From the IMG/VR virus record IMGVR_UViG_3300046517_000763, positions 1 through 52,816 of that record: DNA of 52,816 bases, one strand, 5' to 3'. The notes under the pieces were generated by a model. That model was not told the origin of the DNA and ran no database searches. It was given only the letters and a program-made list of their open reading frames with translations. The DNA is from a virus. A program made the translations under genes and the position numbers. The first letter of the stretch is position 1; every line of letters starts with the position of its first letter. Shown here in pieces: positions 6,498 to 13,476 of this stretch.

Positions 6498-6797
6498 TTA
6501 TGAGCCTTCATTAAGCACGGGGCAAGAGTCATTTTCCAATTCCTTGCCCGTCGGCGAAAATATTGGAGCGTAGTCGGTCGAGCGCCGCGATTGAGATTTG
6601 CCCTTCATCTTGCCGTTGAGACAATCGTCAACACGTTGCGCCGCGCTCGTCGTCTCGTCCATGTAGCCGCGCAGATTCTCGAACGGTCCTGTCAACAGCC
6701 CGAACGAACGCAGCTCGGCCATGGCCAAGCCAATCTCGATTTGCGCCGCTTTCCAGCGCTCCAAGGCTTTCGGCAAGCTTTTAGATTCTTCGGTCAT
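6498..6797 (-). CDS. Small helical protein of unknown function (99 aa)
   Basis: Charged, helical N-terminal 60 residues (KALERWKAAQIEIGLAMAEL and following) and a polar, Ser/Lys-rich C-terminus. No recognised domain. The ATG at 6797 overlaps the upstream stop by 4 bases; downstream it is followed by the 39-base promoter gap, so it is the last gene of the upstream transcription segment. Confidence 0.65.
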   Translation of the reverse strand: MTEESKSLPKALERWKAAQIEIGLAMAELRSFGLLTGPFENLRGYMDETTSAAQRVDDCLNGKMKGKSQSRRSTDYAPIFSPTGKELENDSCPVLNEGS

Positions 6798-6979
6798 TTG
6801 TCATTTTCCTTTGCTTGAAGATCGGTGATCGTCAGCCGTTCCCCGGCAGGAGTTGAGCCCCAATCTTTCCACCACTTGGCCGCATGAGATTTACAAAAAT
6901 TAGCCTGCTGATTGCTTGGCCCCCATTGAAAATGGACATAGGCGGCATTGTCGCAATCTAAACATTTTAGGTCGGCCAT
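6794..6979 (-). CDS. Small zinc-finger-like protein (61 aa)
   Basis: Contains CLDCDNAAYVHF and FCKSHAAKWW: a CxxC followed by Cys-x2-His about 25 residues later, a likely zinc site of the kind in small phage accessory proteins. The ATG at 6979 is preceded by GGGAGGGGTG, a strong ribosome site, and overlaps the stop of the upstream gene by one base. A longer reading back to 7072 lacks support. Function unknown. Confidence 0.7.
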   Translation of the reverse strand: MADLKCLDCDNAAYVHFQWGPSNQQANFCKSHAAKWWKDWGSTPAGERLTITDLQAKENDK

Positions 6980-7299
6980 CACCCCTCCCCCTGTTCCGGC
7001 TTGGGCAGTAGGGCGCGGATGGATCGGGCGATGATCTCCGAAGCAATGTCTTCGCCGCGCTCTTCGGCCCAAATTTCATCCAGCGCCTCAGGGCTAAAAG
7101 AACGCGCTGTTTTGTTTCTGCGCTGCCGCTCGGCCTCGCCCTTGTGCGCCTCCGCGATCTCCGCGCAGTGCGTGAGCGCGAGGATGAGTGCAGCATGTGC
7201 GTACTCCTGCGCCTCTCTCCCTGTCATTCCGTATCCTTCAGGGACTTTTGCCATGATCGCCAACGTGGCCTTCTCCCGCAGCTCCTCATACGGTGTCAT
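6979..7299 (-). CDS. Conserved-looking early protein of unknown function (106 aa)
   Basis: Ala/Glu-rich and helical. The section GREAQEYAHAALILALTHCA resembles short helical proteins common in phage early regions. The C-terminal half (SPEALDEIWAEERGEDIASE) is acidic, ending in a basic helix. No known domain. There is a 13-base gap to the upstream gene at 7313, the first break after the long chain of overlapping genes. Confidence 0.65.
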   Translation of the reverse strand: MTPYEELREKATLAIMAKVPEGYGMTGREAQEYAHAALILALTHCAEIAEAHKGEAERQRRNKTARSFSPEALDEIWAEERGEDIASEIIARSIRALLPKPEQGEG

Positions 7300-7312
7300 C
7301 GGGCTTGTCCTT

Positions 7313-7531
7313 CTATGCAGCTGGAACGTGGCCGAGTTTTTTGATTTCCTTGCGCAAATCTTCAGCTTGCTTATCGTACATCATTCGCTCCAACTCTTGT
7401 TGGCGTTGAGCTTCGATGCGCTCTTTTTGAAGACGTAATGTGCGGTACGGTTCAGGTTCACCCATGCGCCGTATCAAGTCTTCCTGTAGCGCATTGATTC
7501 GGGTTGTCCTGTCTTTTAGTAGTCGGTTCAT
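7313..7531 (-). CDS. Coiled-coil protein (72 aa)
   Basis: Begins MNRLLKDRTTRINALQEDLI and is almost entirely a charged helix (QKERIEAQRQQELERMMYDK and following), so a coiled coil. The ATG at 7531 overlaps the upstream stop as ATGA and directly follows AAGGA; the spacing is too short for independent initiation, which points to coupled translation. Function unknown. Confidence 0.65.
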   Translation of the reverse strand: MNRLLKDRTTRINALQEDLIRRMGEPEPYRTLRLQKERIEAQRQQELERMMYDKQAEDLRKEIKKLGHVPAA

Positions 7532-7875
7532 TCCTTTTTGTCCTTCTGCTCGGGCTGGGCTTGGTGGAAAGCGCGCAGAGCGGCGATTAACCCGCAATCC
7601 TTAGAATGCCCAGTACTTTTCGGCTCTTCGCATACCGGGCAGGCTTCTAACCAAGGCCCTCCAAACCGAGTCATAAAAGACCATTGAACACTTTCTAACA
7701 CCACTGCTAGCGCCTCTGCGCACTTCGCCCCGGCTTCGGCGCGGGAGCGGAGGGAGGTGAGTTCGGCTTCGAGAGCGTCGATATGATGCGCAGCTTGTCT
7801 TTCGGCTTTTGAGAGCGGCATCCCCCAATCGAGCATCACATACCGGCGCAGCCTCTCCTGTATCGTCTCAGCCAT
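7528..7875 (-). CDS. Early protein with coiled coil and CPVC-type zinc motif (115 aa)
   Basis: An N-terminal helix (MAETIQERLRRYVMLDWGMP), a coiled coil (HHIDALEAELTSLRSRAEAG) and a C-terminal zinc module CPVCEEPKSTGHSKDCGLIAAL. The same C-terminal module (CPICEERKEWGHSSSCALAAL) ends the gene at 12322-12795, so the two are paralogues or share an exchangeable domain. The module pattern CPxC...GHxxxC is recurrent in phage early proteins; its function is not known to me. The ATG at 7875 overlaps the upstream stop by 8 bases (ATGGCTGA). Confidence 0.7.
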   Translation of the reverse strand: MAETIQERLRRYVMLDWGMPLSKAERQAAHHIDALEAELTSLRSRAEAGAKCAEALAVVLESVQWSFMTRFGGPWLEACPVCEEPKSTGHSKDCGLIAALRAFHQAQPEQKDKKE

Positions 7876-8167
7876 TGATCGACTCCGATTTGTCGCCGCA
7901 AGGTTCGCAAGGCTCGCCATCACTTAGTATTTCCGCGCCGCAGGCGAAACGCCAAAATCCCCAGCCCGTATTGAACCCTGGAGCGGTACAGTCGGGACAA
8001 CTCGCCTGTCTGAGGTCAATGTAACTCTTGAATCCGGCGCGCTGTTGATCGGCCACGCAAACAGCTAAGATCGCGCATCGTGTATCGCTGGAGGCATCAA
8101 TGCCCTCATCTCCTTCGGCTAATTTGGCGAAGTGATAAACTTCGTTATCGTTCTGCGTCTCAGCCAT
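7868..8167 (-). CDS. Small cysteine-rich early protein (99 aa)
   Basis: Contains CPDCTAPGFNTGWGFWRFAC and CEPCGDK, two CxxC pairs that could bind one or two zinc ions. The N-terminus MAETQNDNEVYHFAKLAEGD is acidic. The ATG at 8167 is preceded by GGAG 7 bases upstream and overlaps the upstream stop by 8 bases (ATGGCTGA), the same junction motif as at 7875. Not recognised. Confidence 0.65.
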   Translation of the reverse strand: MAETQNDNEVYHFAKLAEGDEGIDASSDTRCAILAVCVADQQRAGFKSYIDLRQASCPDCTAPGFNTGWGFWRFACGAEILSDGEPCEPCGDKSESING

Positions 8168-8459
8168 TGGGGCTCTCCTTAAGCGCGGCGCGGGCATTAA
8201 GAAAGTCTCTGACATAGAGGACTTCGCCGTCATGGCGAAACCATTCTTCGTATGGCCCCGCAGGATCTATACCCTCGTCGAATTTGGCGAACGGCTTCAG
8301 CGCCTCCTCCAGCTCCTTCACCCGCTCCGCATAGGCGAGGAGGGCGGCGCGAGCGTCTTTGACGGCAAGGGCATGGTCTTGCCATACGGGTATGTCGAGC
8401 ACGTCGCCAGCGCCATCCAGCCGCTCAACCAGCTTCTCGATATCGGGGAGGGTTGTCAT
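8160..8459 (-). CDS. Small early protein (99 aa)
   Basis: Mostly helical, with an ALLAYAERVKELEEALKPFA coiled-coil element followed by EEWFRHDGEVLYVRDFLNAR. This layout is widespread among small phage early proteins with no assigned role. The ATG at 8459 overlaps the stop of the cytosine methyltransferase gene by 4 bases. Confidence 0.65.
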   Translation of the reverse strand: MTTLPDIEKLVERLDGAGDVLDIPVWQDHALAVKDARAALLAYAERVKELEEALKPFAKFDEGIDPAGPYEEWFRHDGEVLYVRDFLNARAALKESPNG

Positions 8460-9085
8460 ACTACTTGCTCCTGTCTAATATGCTCAAGCGCGGCGCGGCC
8501 GATGTATTCGGCGTAGGCGGGCGGGATGGATTCCCGCAATTCGTCCCGCGTCATCCAATCAATGCCCATCGCCTCGCGCGCCGCTTGTGCTCCAGAGAAA
8601 TTGCCAACCACATGCATAAATTCCCCATCCGTCGGTCGGCGCCCCATTTTCCGAAGCGGCGCGCTATGCGTGACGTGCCTTGGCGAGGCAATAGGAAACG
8701 AGCACTCGAAAAGGCGATGACGATAAACCCGAAGTCCGAATGCGGCGCCGCAAAGTTCGATAGGGTTGACGAGGGGGGCGCCTGGCACGTTCTCAATGAC
8801 GTAGGGCGCGCGGGACGCCTTAAGACGGGTACGGATAGGCGGGATAAGATCGGGATGCTCGTAAGATCGTATGCGCTGCGCGTTGCTGTAGCGTTGGCAC
8901 GGCGGGCTCGCCCAAATAAAATCAAACCCATCGAGCGGGAACGTCAACGCGTCTGCCAGAACGAATTTGAACGGATACCGGGGCTGTGGCTTGATATCGA
9001 CGCCAGTCACGTCGAAGCCCGCGCGGTGCAGGCCCATGGAAGCGCCGCCGGCACCACAGAACAAGTCGAGGGCTCTGGGCTTCAC
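8456..9085 (-). CDS. DNA (cytosine-5)-methyltransferase
   Basis: Transfers a methyl group from S-adenosylmethionine to C5 of cytosine in DNA, probably protecting phage DNA from host restriction. All key motifs are present: motif I LDLFCGAGGASMGLHRAGF (about 7-24), motif IV SPPCQRYSNA with the catalytic Cys63, motif VI ENVPGA (98-103), RHRLFE (122-127), and a motif X-like IPPAYAEYIG near the end. At 209 residues the target-recognition segment is very short. The GTG at 9085 overlaps the upstream stop as GTGA. No cognate restriction enzyme is visible, as expected for an orphan phage enzyme. Specificity cannot be read from sequence. Confidence 0.93.
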   Translation of the reverse strand: MKPRALDLFCGAGGASMGLHRAGFDVTGVDIKPQPRYPFKFVLADALTFPLDGFDFIWASPPCQRYSNAQRIRSYEHPDLIPPIRTRLKASRAPYVIENVPGAPLVNPIELCGAAFGLRVYRHRLFECSFPIASPRHVTHSAPLRKMGRRPTDGEFMHVVGNFSGAQAAREAMGIDWMTRDELRESIPPAYAEYIGRAALEHIRQEQVV

Positions 9086-9276
9086 TCCCCGTCTCCTATG
9101 ATCCCGATCTCGACACGAACGGCGCGGTAGCCCCGGCGGTACCAATACTGCCATCTACCCCCGCAGTTGTTGATCGTGGCGGTGATTACCTCCGTTCTTG
9201 TGCTCGCGACATAGGGGATAATGATCCCTCCATCTGCCGGCGCAATCGCCCACGCCTTCACGGTGCGGTCAGTCAT
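9082..9276 (-). CDS. Small early protein (64 aa)
   Basis: Begins MTDRTVKAWAIAPADGGIII and contains NNCGGRWQYWYRRGYRAVRV. Compact, beta-rich appearance, with basic and aromatic residues that could contact nucleic acid. The ATG at 9276 overlaps the upstream stop by 8 bases in the repeated junction motif ATGACTGA (also at 10036). Family unknown. Confidence 0.6.
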   Translation of the reverse strand: MTDRTVKAWAIAPADGGIIIPYVASTRTEVITATINNCGGRWQYWYRRGYRAVRVEIGIIGDGE

Positions 9277-9478
9277 CGGTCGGCCTCCAGTTTGGCTTAT
9301 TGGTGTATTCGCCGCACCAATCGTCTTCACGCATGCGCGGCCAATACGGAGGAGCCTGCGGAGACTGACTTGAGGCGCGAATATCGATCGTCGGGGGAAA
9401 CCGATGACAATCTCCGAGCCTTAAGTGCGGCGCATTCAGCCGCGCGGCGAAGAATTTACATTCTGCGCATCTGCTCAC
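9269..9478 (-). CDS. Small zinc-site protein (69 aa)
   Basis: GTG start at 9478 (GTGA overlap with the upstream stop). Cys pattern CAECKFFAARL, then DCHRFPP and WCGEYTNK: a CxxC plus two further cysteines, a common small phage fold of about this length that binds zinc or iron. Function unknown. Confidence 0.65.
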   Translation of the reverse strand: MSRCAECKFFAARLNAPHLRLGDCHRFPPTIDIRASSQSPQAPPYWPRMREDDWCGEYTNKPNWRPTDD

Positions 9479-9507
9479 CGCTCCCCCTCCGTCTTCTCGC
9501 CTTCGCG
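9475..9507 (-). repeat. 33-base junction repeat, copy 1
   Basis: Identical over 33 bases to 10661-10693. On the minus strand it encodes the C-terminal REGEKTEGER tail and stop of the upstream gene and the GTG of the next. Shorter versions are at 10949-10966 (18 bases) and 9996-10010 (15 bases). The repeated tails sit on otherwise unrelated proteins, which suggests recombination at gene boundaries. Confidence 0.85.
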
Positions 9508-9993
9508 GTTGCTGCCGCGACGTGGGCAAAACTCGCACCGCGTCTCGTCTGTGGGATAACCCGTTGGTGGACAGTCCGAACAAAACACCACGGCTCCAGG
9601 ACCATTTACAGGAATCAATTCTGACTTTGCGATCCCATGGCTTTCGATCCCGTAGCCATGGTCTTTGATCTGCGCAATTTCCCCTGACAAAGTCAACGCC
9701 GTCTTGCCGGGAAATTGCCGTTGCAGGCGCCGCGTTATGGCGTGGACCGTGCGTGGATGCGCTTCTCCATCGCCATTGGGATTGCGGGTCTGACAGGCAT
9801 TCGCAAAATTCTCAGCCCATATTCCGAGAATGCGCAGCTCGTGCCAATTCACCGTGACCGATACGTCTTCGTTGGGATCGCATGGATTGCCCGTGTCCCC
9901 GCATTTAGGGCATGCCAGCGCTCCATCAATCTCCGCATGAGTGAAGCGTGCACCGCAAAGCGTGCACCATGTCGTCTCTTTGCGCTCAATCAT
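9475..9993 (-). CDS. Early zinc-ribbon protein (172 aa)
   Basis: Two cysteine modules: CTLCGARFTHAEIDGALACPKCG at the N-terminus (two CxxC pairs, a zinc ribbon) and FCSDCPPTGYPTDETRCEFC near the C-terminus. The middle (TVNWHELRILGIWAENFAN, then a basic HAITRRLQRQFPGK) is helical. It ends in the REGEKTEGER tail encoded by the 33-base repeat. The ATG at 9993 overlaps the 16-codon mini-ORF by 8 bases. It looks like a small nucleic-acid-associated protein; family not recognised. Confidence 0.7.
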   Translation of the reverse strand: MIERKETTWCTLCGARFTHAEIDGALACPKCGDTGNPCDPNEDVSVTVNWHELRILGIWAENFANACQTRNPNGDGEAHPRTVHAITRRLQRQFPGKTALTLSGEIAQIKDHGYGIESHGIAKSELIPVNGPGAVVFCSDCPPTGYPTDETRCEFCPRRGSNREGEKTEGER

Positions 9994-10036
9994 CGGTCTT
10001 CTCGCCTTCGAGGCTGGTTCCAATTGTGTCAGTCAT
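9986..10036 (-). CDS. 16-codon mini-ORF, probable deletion remnant
   Basis: Encodes MTDTIGTSLEGEKTDD. It fills exactly the interval that would otherwise break the chain: its ATG overlaps the upstream stop by 8 bases (ATGACTGA) and its stop overlaps the next start by 8 bases (ATGATTGA). The N-terminus starts like the gene at 9276 (MTD..) and the C-terminus carries the same EGEKT tail as two neighbours, so it looks like a gene whose middle was lost by recombination between boundary repeats. A coupling peptide is the alternative. Confidence 0.4.
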   Translation of the reverse strand: MTDTIGTSLEGEKTDD

Positions 10037-10664
10037 TGGTCGGCTCCGGTGTGGTGGGGACTGATCGCGCAATGGAAATCAGCAGGTCGCGAAAAGGGAT
10101 CGGCGTAGCGTTGCGTATCTTCGTCTTGTCTTTGCCGCCCACTGCCGCCATGACACCAATGCGCCTGGCTTTCGCATAGCCATAGCGCTCAACGGCGTAG
10201 GCCGGCAGGCGCTGCTCTGACGGCCCCCAGATCAATTCCGGGCGTGTGATGTGCATTGCGTAGAGCCATGTAGGCTTGCGGGAGAAGTGCCCGTAATGGC
10301 CCTGTTCGACGCAACAGGTGTAGCCGCCGTACGCATCCGCCCAGATCCACTGGCCGGCATTGGGAGGACGATGAATTGAGAACTGGCCCCATGCGTGGCT
10401 GTCCTTCGGATGCTCAAGGACACCGCCCCATCTGCGCACGCTGTCCAATGCAGCCTCGAAGCATCCGCCATCTTCGCCCAGCCGGAATTGACACGGTTTG
10501 TTCGGTGCGCCGTGCCAGTAACGCCCCCAGCGCTGACAAGGTGGATGCGCGATGACAGGATGCGGTCCGGCGTAGGTGCGGGCGTCTCGCGGTTCGTCCC
10601 ATGGATCGACACCATCAAGGCCAAAATAGCAGCCACCAGTTTCTACAAAAAGCGCGGCGATCAC
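10029..10664 (-). CDS. PPC-motif protein related to cytosine methyltransferases (211 aa)
   Basis: Contains VIAHPPCQRWGRYW (methyltransferase motif IV-like, Pro-Pro-Cys), GGVLEHPKDSHAW (motif VI-like, EHP in place of ENV) and conserved aromatic and Cys residues (YTCCVEQGHYGH, RKPTWLYAM). The normal SAM-binding FxGxG motif is not seen; the N-terminus reads MIAALFVETGGCYFGLDGVD. Similar proteins occur in many phages without assigned function. Possibilities are a divergent base-modifying enzyme or a non-catalytic DNA-binding relative. GTG start at 10664, GTGA overlap at the second 33-base repeat. It stands four genes away from the bona fide methyltransferase. Confidence 0.7.
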   Translation of the reverse strand: MIAALFVETGGCYFGLDGVDPWDEPRDARTYAGPHPVIAHPPCQRWGRYWHGAPNKPCQFRLGEDGGCFEAALDSVRRWGGVLEHPKDSHAWGQFSIHRPPNAGQWIWADAYGGYTCCVEQGHYGHFSRKPTWLYAMHITRPELIWGPSEQRLPAYAVERYGYAKARRIGVMAAVGGKDKTKIRNATPIPFRDLLISIARSVPTTPEPTND

Positions 10665-10693
10665 CGCTCCCCCTCCGTCTTCTCGCCTTCGCG
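10661..10693 (-). repeat. 33-base junction repeat, copy 2
   Basis: Identical to 9475-9507. It encodes the LREGEKTEGER end of the upstream 95-aa gene and the GTG start of the PPC-motif gene. Confidence 0.85.
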
Positions 10694-10948
10694 AAGCGCC
10701 GGGGGCAAACCATGTTTGTCAACCCAAGCTCTGAGTTCATTCCAATCTTGTTTTGGGGCATTTATCCAGTGCGTTGGGGGTTCTTTCTTAGAAAAGCCAC
10801 CATCCCAACTGCACCACCCTTTTGGTTTATCCATGGCGTATTTCCCAAAAGTTACGCGAGTACCCCGCGCCAAAAATAAAAATGTCGCGTCCATTTGCGC
10901 TGGAGTTACGCGCTGCCAAGATGGCCATGTTATTGTTTCGTCGATCAT
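10661..10948 (-). CDS. Small early protein (95 aa)
   Basis: Begins MIDETITWPSWQRVTPAQMD and contains GKYAMDKPKGWCSWDGGF and APKQDWNELRAWVDKHG. The fold is not recognised. It ends with the repeated REGEKTEGER tail. The ATG at 10948 overlaps the upstream stop as ATGA, next to an 18-base partial copy of the junction repeat (10949-10966). Confidence 0.6.
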   Translation of the reverse strand: MIDETITWPSWQRVTPAQMDATFLFLARGTRVTFGKYAMDKPKGWCSWDGGFSKKEPPTHWINAPKQDWNELRAWVDKHGLPPALREGEKTEGER

Positions 10949-11379
10949 GTCTTCTCGCCTTCGCGGCTGGTTGTGAGGGAGACGGCGTAAGCCTTGGCGA
11001 GGCGCTGCACATTGTGAAGCTGGCGCATAGCCCATCCAGGTTCGGCGTCATCGGCGATATTGCGGACCAAATAACCCGAATCAATTAGCGCGAATACATC
11101 GGTTAGCGCTGCGCGTAGCTCGCGCTCGCGGGATTGGAGGGCTTCAACCTCTTCCATAAGGGCGTCCACATCGCTCTGATTTGCTAAGCGTTCGTTCCAT
11201 GTCTTCTTTTCTTTCGTCAGCCTCTCGACCTCAGCCGCGCGCTCCTGCGCAAGGGTAATCAAATCGTATAGCGGCTGGCGTTGCCTGCTCGGTAAATATG
11301 CTTCAAGCAGAATCGCGTTCGCTATCACGTCCTCCCCGCTATCGGCAGGGCGGGGCTCGGGGGGCTCGGGGGTTGTCAT
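10945..11379 (-). CDS. Early coiled-coil protein (144 aa)
   Basis: An acidic/proline N-terminus (MTTPEPPEPRPADSGED), then a long coiled coil (ERAAEVERLTKEKKTWNERL to EEVEALQSRERELRAALTDV) and a short globular end, closing with the SREGEKT tail. This layout recurs in small phage early proteins. ATG 11379 is preferred over 11469 because it overlaps the upstream stop as ATGA. Confidence 0.65.
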   Translation of the reverse strand: MTTPEPPEPRPADSGEDVIANAILLEAYLPSRQRQPLYDLITLAQERAAEVERLTKEKKTWNERLANQSDVDALMEEVEALQSRERELRAALTDVFALIDSGYLVRNIADDAEPGWAMRQLHNVQRLAKAYAVSLTTSREGEKT

Positions 11380-11774
11380 TGGAGAACGCTTTCGTTCTTG
11401 GTGAAATCGGGATGCTTTGTCTTCATATGGCGATGCAGACCATTGAAAGACCGCGAGCAACATGGACAAACACCATTTCCAACGCGATTTTTAATCCGCG
11501 TAACAACGCCTTTCTGAGCTGAAAGCTGCCGCTCAGTCATTTGTTGTTGCTCTTGTTGGGCGAGGATTCGATCATCCTTTTCGGCCATTCTTTGGAGTAG
11601 TCGATCACGTTCACGGCGGAGCTTATCTATTTCAGTTTCCCCCGCAGGGAAATGGGCTTCGTGCCCGTAAGGACACCAAAATGAAATGCTGGGGGTTTTC
11701 TTCGCCGCCCCATAAAGTTCATCTGGAAGTGCAAATTGCGTAGCGCAACGATGGCAAGTGATCCAGGTGCTCAT
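11376..11774 (-). CDS. C2H2-type zinc-finger protein with coiled coil (132 aa)
   Basis: An N-terminal CHRCATQFALPDELYGAAKK with a later FWCPYGHEAHF (a zinc-ribbon half-site pair), a central coiled coil (DKLRRERDRLLQRMAEKDDR), and a C-terminal finger CPCCSRSFNGLHRHMKTKHP that fits a classical C2H2 finger (Cys-x2-Cys-x12-His-x3/4-His). Conserved family in phages of alpha- and betaproteobacteria by my recollection, function unassigned; DNA or RNA binding is the natural inference. Confidence 0.75.
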   Translation of the reverse strand: MSTWITCHRCATQFALPDELYGAAKKTPSISFWCPYGHEAHFPAGETEIDKLRRERDRLLQRMAEKDDRILAQQEQQQMTERQLSAQKGVVTRIKNRVGNGVCPCCSRSFNGLHRHMKTKHPDFTKNESVLQ

Positions 11775-12325
11775 GGCGCCCTTTCCTCCGCGCGCTTGAT
11801 CGCGGCTTGCGTCTGCTTCACGCGCTTGAATGTTGCGGGATCAGTGCGCTTTCTAAGCTGCTCATCGTTCCACCCGTCATAGTCTTCGTACCATTCCTTC
11901 AGCGCCCCCAGCAGATCGGCTTGGCGGGTGCGTAAAATCGTGTTTTCGCGCTCAGCAGCCCCTATTGTGTCAAAAAGATCCCCCTCGCGTTCGTGGCCTT
12001 CCTCGCATGATTTTTTCAAAGCCCTGATCTCTTCCGCCTGTTCTGCGTTCAGCGCGGAAAGGGATTCGATAGCCTCCGCAGCCTCAAGCTCATCGGTTTT
12101 CCCGAGCGCGCGGCCTCTTCGCAATTCGTAATCGGCCGCCTTTGCTGCGTGCATATTCCGCAGGTTCTTCACAAGCTCCGCCAGATCCGGCGCCAGCGTG
12201 GGGCGTTCCGCGTCGCGAGAGGCGAGTTCCTCCAAGATTTCCACGATTGCGGGCCGTAAATCGATGGGAGGATGACTATCCTTTTCCAAGGCCGCGAGAC
12301 GTTTCTCAATCTGTTCGTCTGTCAT
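11771..12325 (-). CDS. Early coiled-coil protein (184 aa)
   Basis: Begins MTDEQIEKRLAALEKDSHPP. Long helical stretches (LAELVKNLRNMHAAKAADYE, ELEAAEAIESLSALNAEQAE) are broken by a WYEDYDGWNDEQLRK element near the C-terminus. The ATG at 12325 is preceded by GGGAAAG and overlaps the upstream stop. No domain recognised; it may be structural or an adaptor. Confidence 0.65.
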   Translation of the reverse strand: MTDEQIEKRLAALEKDSHPPIDLRPAIVEILEELASRDAERPTLAPDLAELVKNLRNMHAAKAADYELRRGRALGKTDELEAAEAIESLSALNAEQAEEIRALKKSCEEGHEREGDLFDTIGAAERENTILRTRQADLLGALKEWYEDYDGWNDEQLRKRTDPATFKRVKQTQAAIKRAEERAP

Positions 12326-12795
12326 ATCTTTCCCACCTTCTCGATCAGGGCGGCGAGGGCGCAGGAAGAGGAGTGGCCCCACTCCTTACGCTCTTCACAT
12401 ATTGGGCAACGAGAAATAAGAGAATCGCCTTTCCATTGCACTTGTTGCAGCATCGCCCCGGCCTCGGTGAGGAGGGCTTGGAGGCGCGTTTTCTCGGCAT
12501 AATCTGCCTTGACGCAGTGTTTGTAGTGCTCGCTGGTCTCTACGTAGTTGTCCCTCTGCTCGCGCATGTCGGATAAATCGCTGGCGGCTTTGTCGATAGT
12601 CGAGACCAGTGATTTTGTCAGCCTCTCTATCTCCTTGTCCTTCTCGGCCACGAGGGCGGCAGAGGAGAGGAGGCGGCGTAGTAGACCAGCATCAATGTAG
12701 CCGTCGCCGCCAAGCTCTGTATTGATTGCGACAAGCCTCTGCACTTCTACAATATCGGCTTCGCTCAGCGGCGCGTCGGGGGCGGGGCGGGTCAT
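12322..12795 (-). CDS. Early coiled-coil protein with CPIC zinc module (157 aa)
   Basis: Three parts: an N-terminal DIVEVQRLVAINTELGGDGY region, a coiled coil (AEKDKEIERLTKSLVSTIDK onward), and a C-terminal VQWKGDSLISRCPICEERKE then GHSSSCALAAL zinc module. The last part matches the C-terminus of the gene at 7528-7875 closely (VQW...CPxCEE.K..GHS..C.L.AAL), showing an exchangeable or duplicated domain. Overlaps both neighbours by 4 bases. Confidence 0.7.
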   Translation of the reverse strand: MTRPAPDAPLSEADIVEVQRLVAINTELGGDGYIDAGLLRRLLSSAALVAEKDKEIERLTKSLVSTIDKAASDLSDMREQRDNYVETSEHYKHCVKADYAEKTRLQALLTEAGAMLQQVQWKGDSLISRCPICEERKEWGHSSSCALAALIEKVGKI

Positions 12796-13022
12796 TTACC
12801 GTCAGCCTCTTTGAAAAGCTCGATGATCGCGGGTTCATTTGGAACAAGACGAACGCCGATGCTCGCCGGAAGCATGTTCCTGACGTCCTGAATAGTAAGG
12901 GCGCGAGGATATCGCGGTCCCTTTAACAGTTCACGGGCAAGCGGCGGTAAAATCCACAGCCCAAGAGCCCAACGAAATTTTAGGAGCGTTACGCGCCATG
13001 GGTTTTTAAAGATGTGCATCAT
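12792..13022 (-). CDS. Small protein with a hydrophobic segment (76 aa)
   Basis: The N-terminus (MMHIFKNPWRVTLLKFRWAL GLWILPPLARELL in two runs) has one hydrophobic helix, followed by a soluble tail (IQDVRNMLPASIGVRLVPNE). Probably membrane-associated. The start at 13022 overlaps the upstream stop as ATGATG. Family unknown. Confidence 0.6.
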   Translation of the reverse strand: MMHIFKNPWRVTLLKFRWALGLWILPPLARELLKGPRYPRALTIQDVRNMLPASIGVRLVPNEPAIIELFKEADGK

Positions 13023-13165
13023 AGGAAGGCAGCCACGGCGAAGACGAAGCCCCACACGAGCGAGCCCAGCGTGATCAGCACAAGCGCCTTGAACCAGCGC
13101 GGCCAGAACGGCGGCTGAGGCGTAGGCGGGCCAAGGGGGCCGAACAGCGATTCGAAGTCGGTCAT
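13019..13165 (-). CDS. Tiny single-pass membrane protein (48 aa)
   Basis: Begins MTDFESLFGPLGPPTPQPPF and ends with ALVLITLGSLVWGFVFAVAA, one clear membrane helix after a proline-rich N-terminus. ATG at 13165 within an ATGA-type overlap with the upstream gene, and its TGA overlaps the next start, so it keeps the coupled chain intact. No family known. Confidence 0.65.
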   Translation of the reverse strand: MTDFESLFGPLGPPTPQPPFWPRWFKALVLITLGSLVWGFVFAVAAFL

Positions 13166-13476
13166 AGCTTGCGGCCTTCTGCTTTGGCTATAGCGATCCG
13201 CGCAAGTTTTTGTCCTCGCGGATCGCCTTCTTCCGTTAAGAGTTTCAACGCTTCTAAAAGGTCCGGCGCGGCAGCAATAAGACGCGCAATTTCTTCTGCT
13301 TCTTCGATTGGCGAATCCTGAGAACGAGATACAGCCGCTCCAGTTTTGCCGAAAGCAAATGGAGCAGCCGGCATAACGATAAGAAAAGGCCAATCCTCGT
13401 AAGGCGGGTCTATTGCAGATCGCAGACCGCCTGAGCCAGGAGGATTATTTTCGCGGTATTCCCAAGGACCTTTCAT
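13162..13476 (-). CDS. Ead/Ea22-like early protein (104 aa)
   Basis: The stretch EIARLIAAAPDLLEALKLLT, followed by ARIAIAKAEGRKL, is the hallmark C-terminus of a very common group of phage early proteins (Ea22-like region; role unknown). The N-terminus MKGPWEYRENNPPGSGG is variable, as usual for the group. ATGA overlap with the upstream gene. Confidence 0.75.
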   Translation of the reverse strand: MKGPWEYRENNPPGSGGLRSAIDPPYEDWPFLIVMPAAPFAFGKTGAAVSRSQDSPIEEAEEIARLIAAAPDLLEALKLLTEEGDPRGQKLARIAIAKAEGRKL

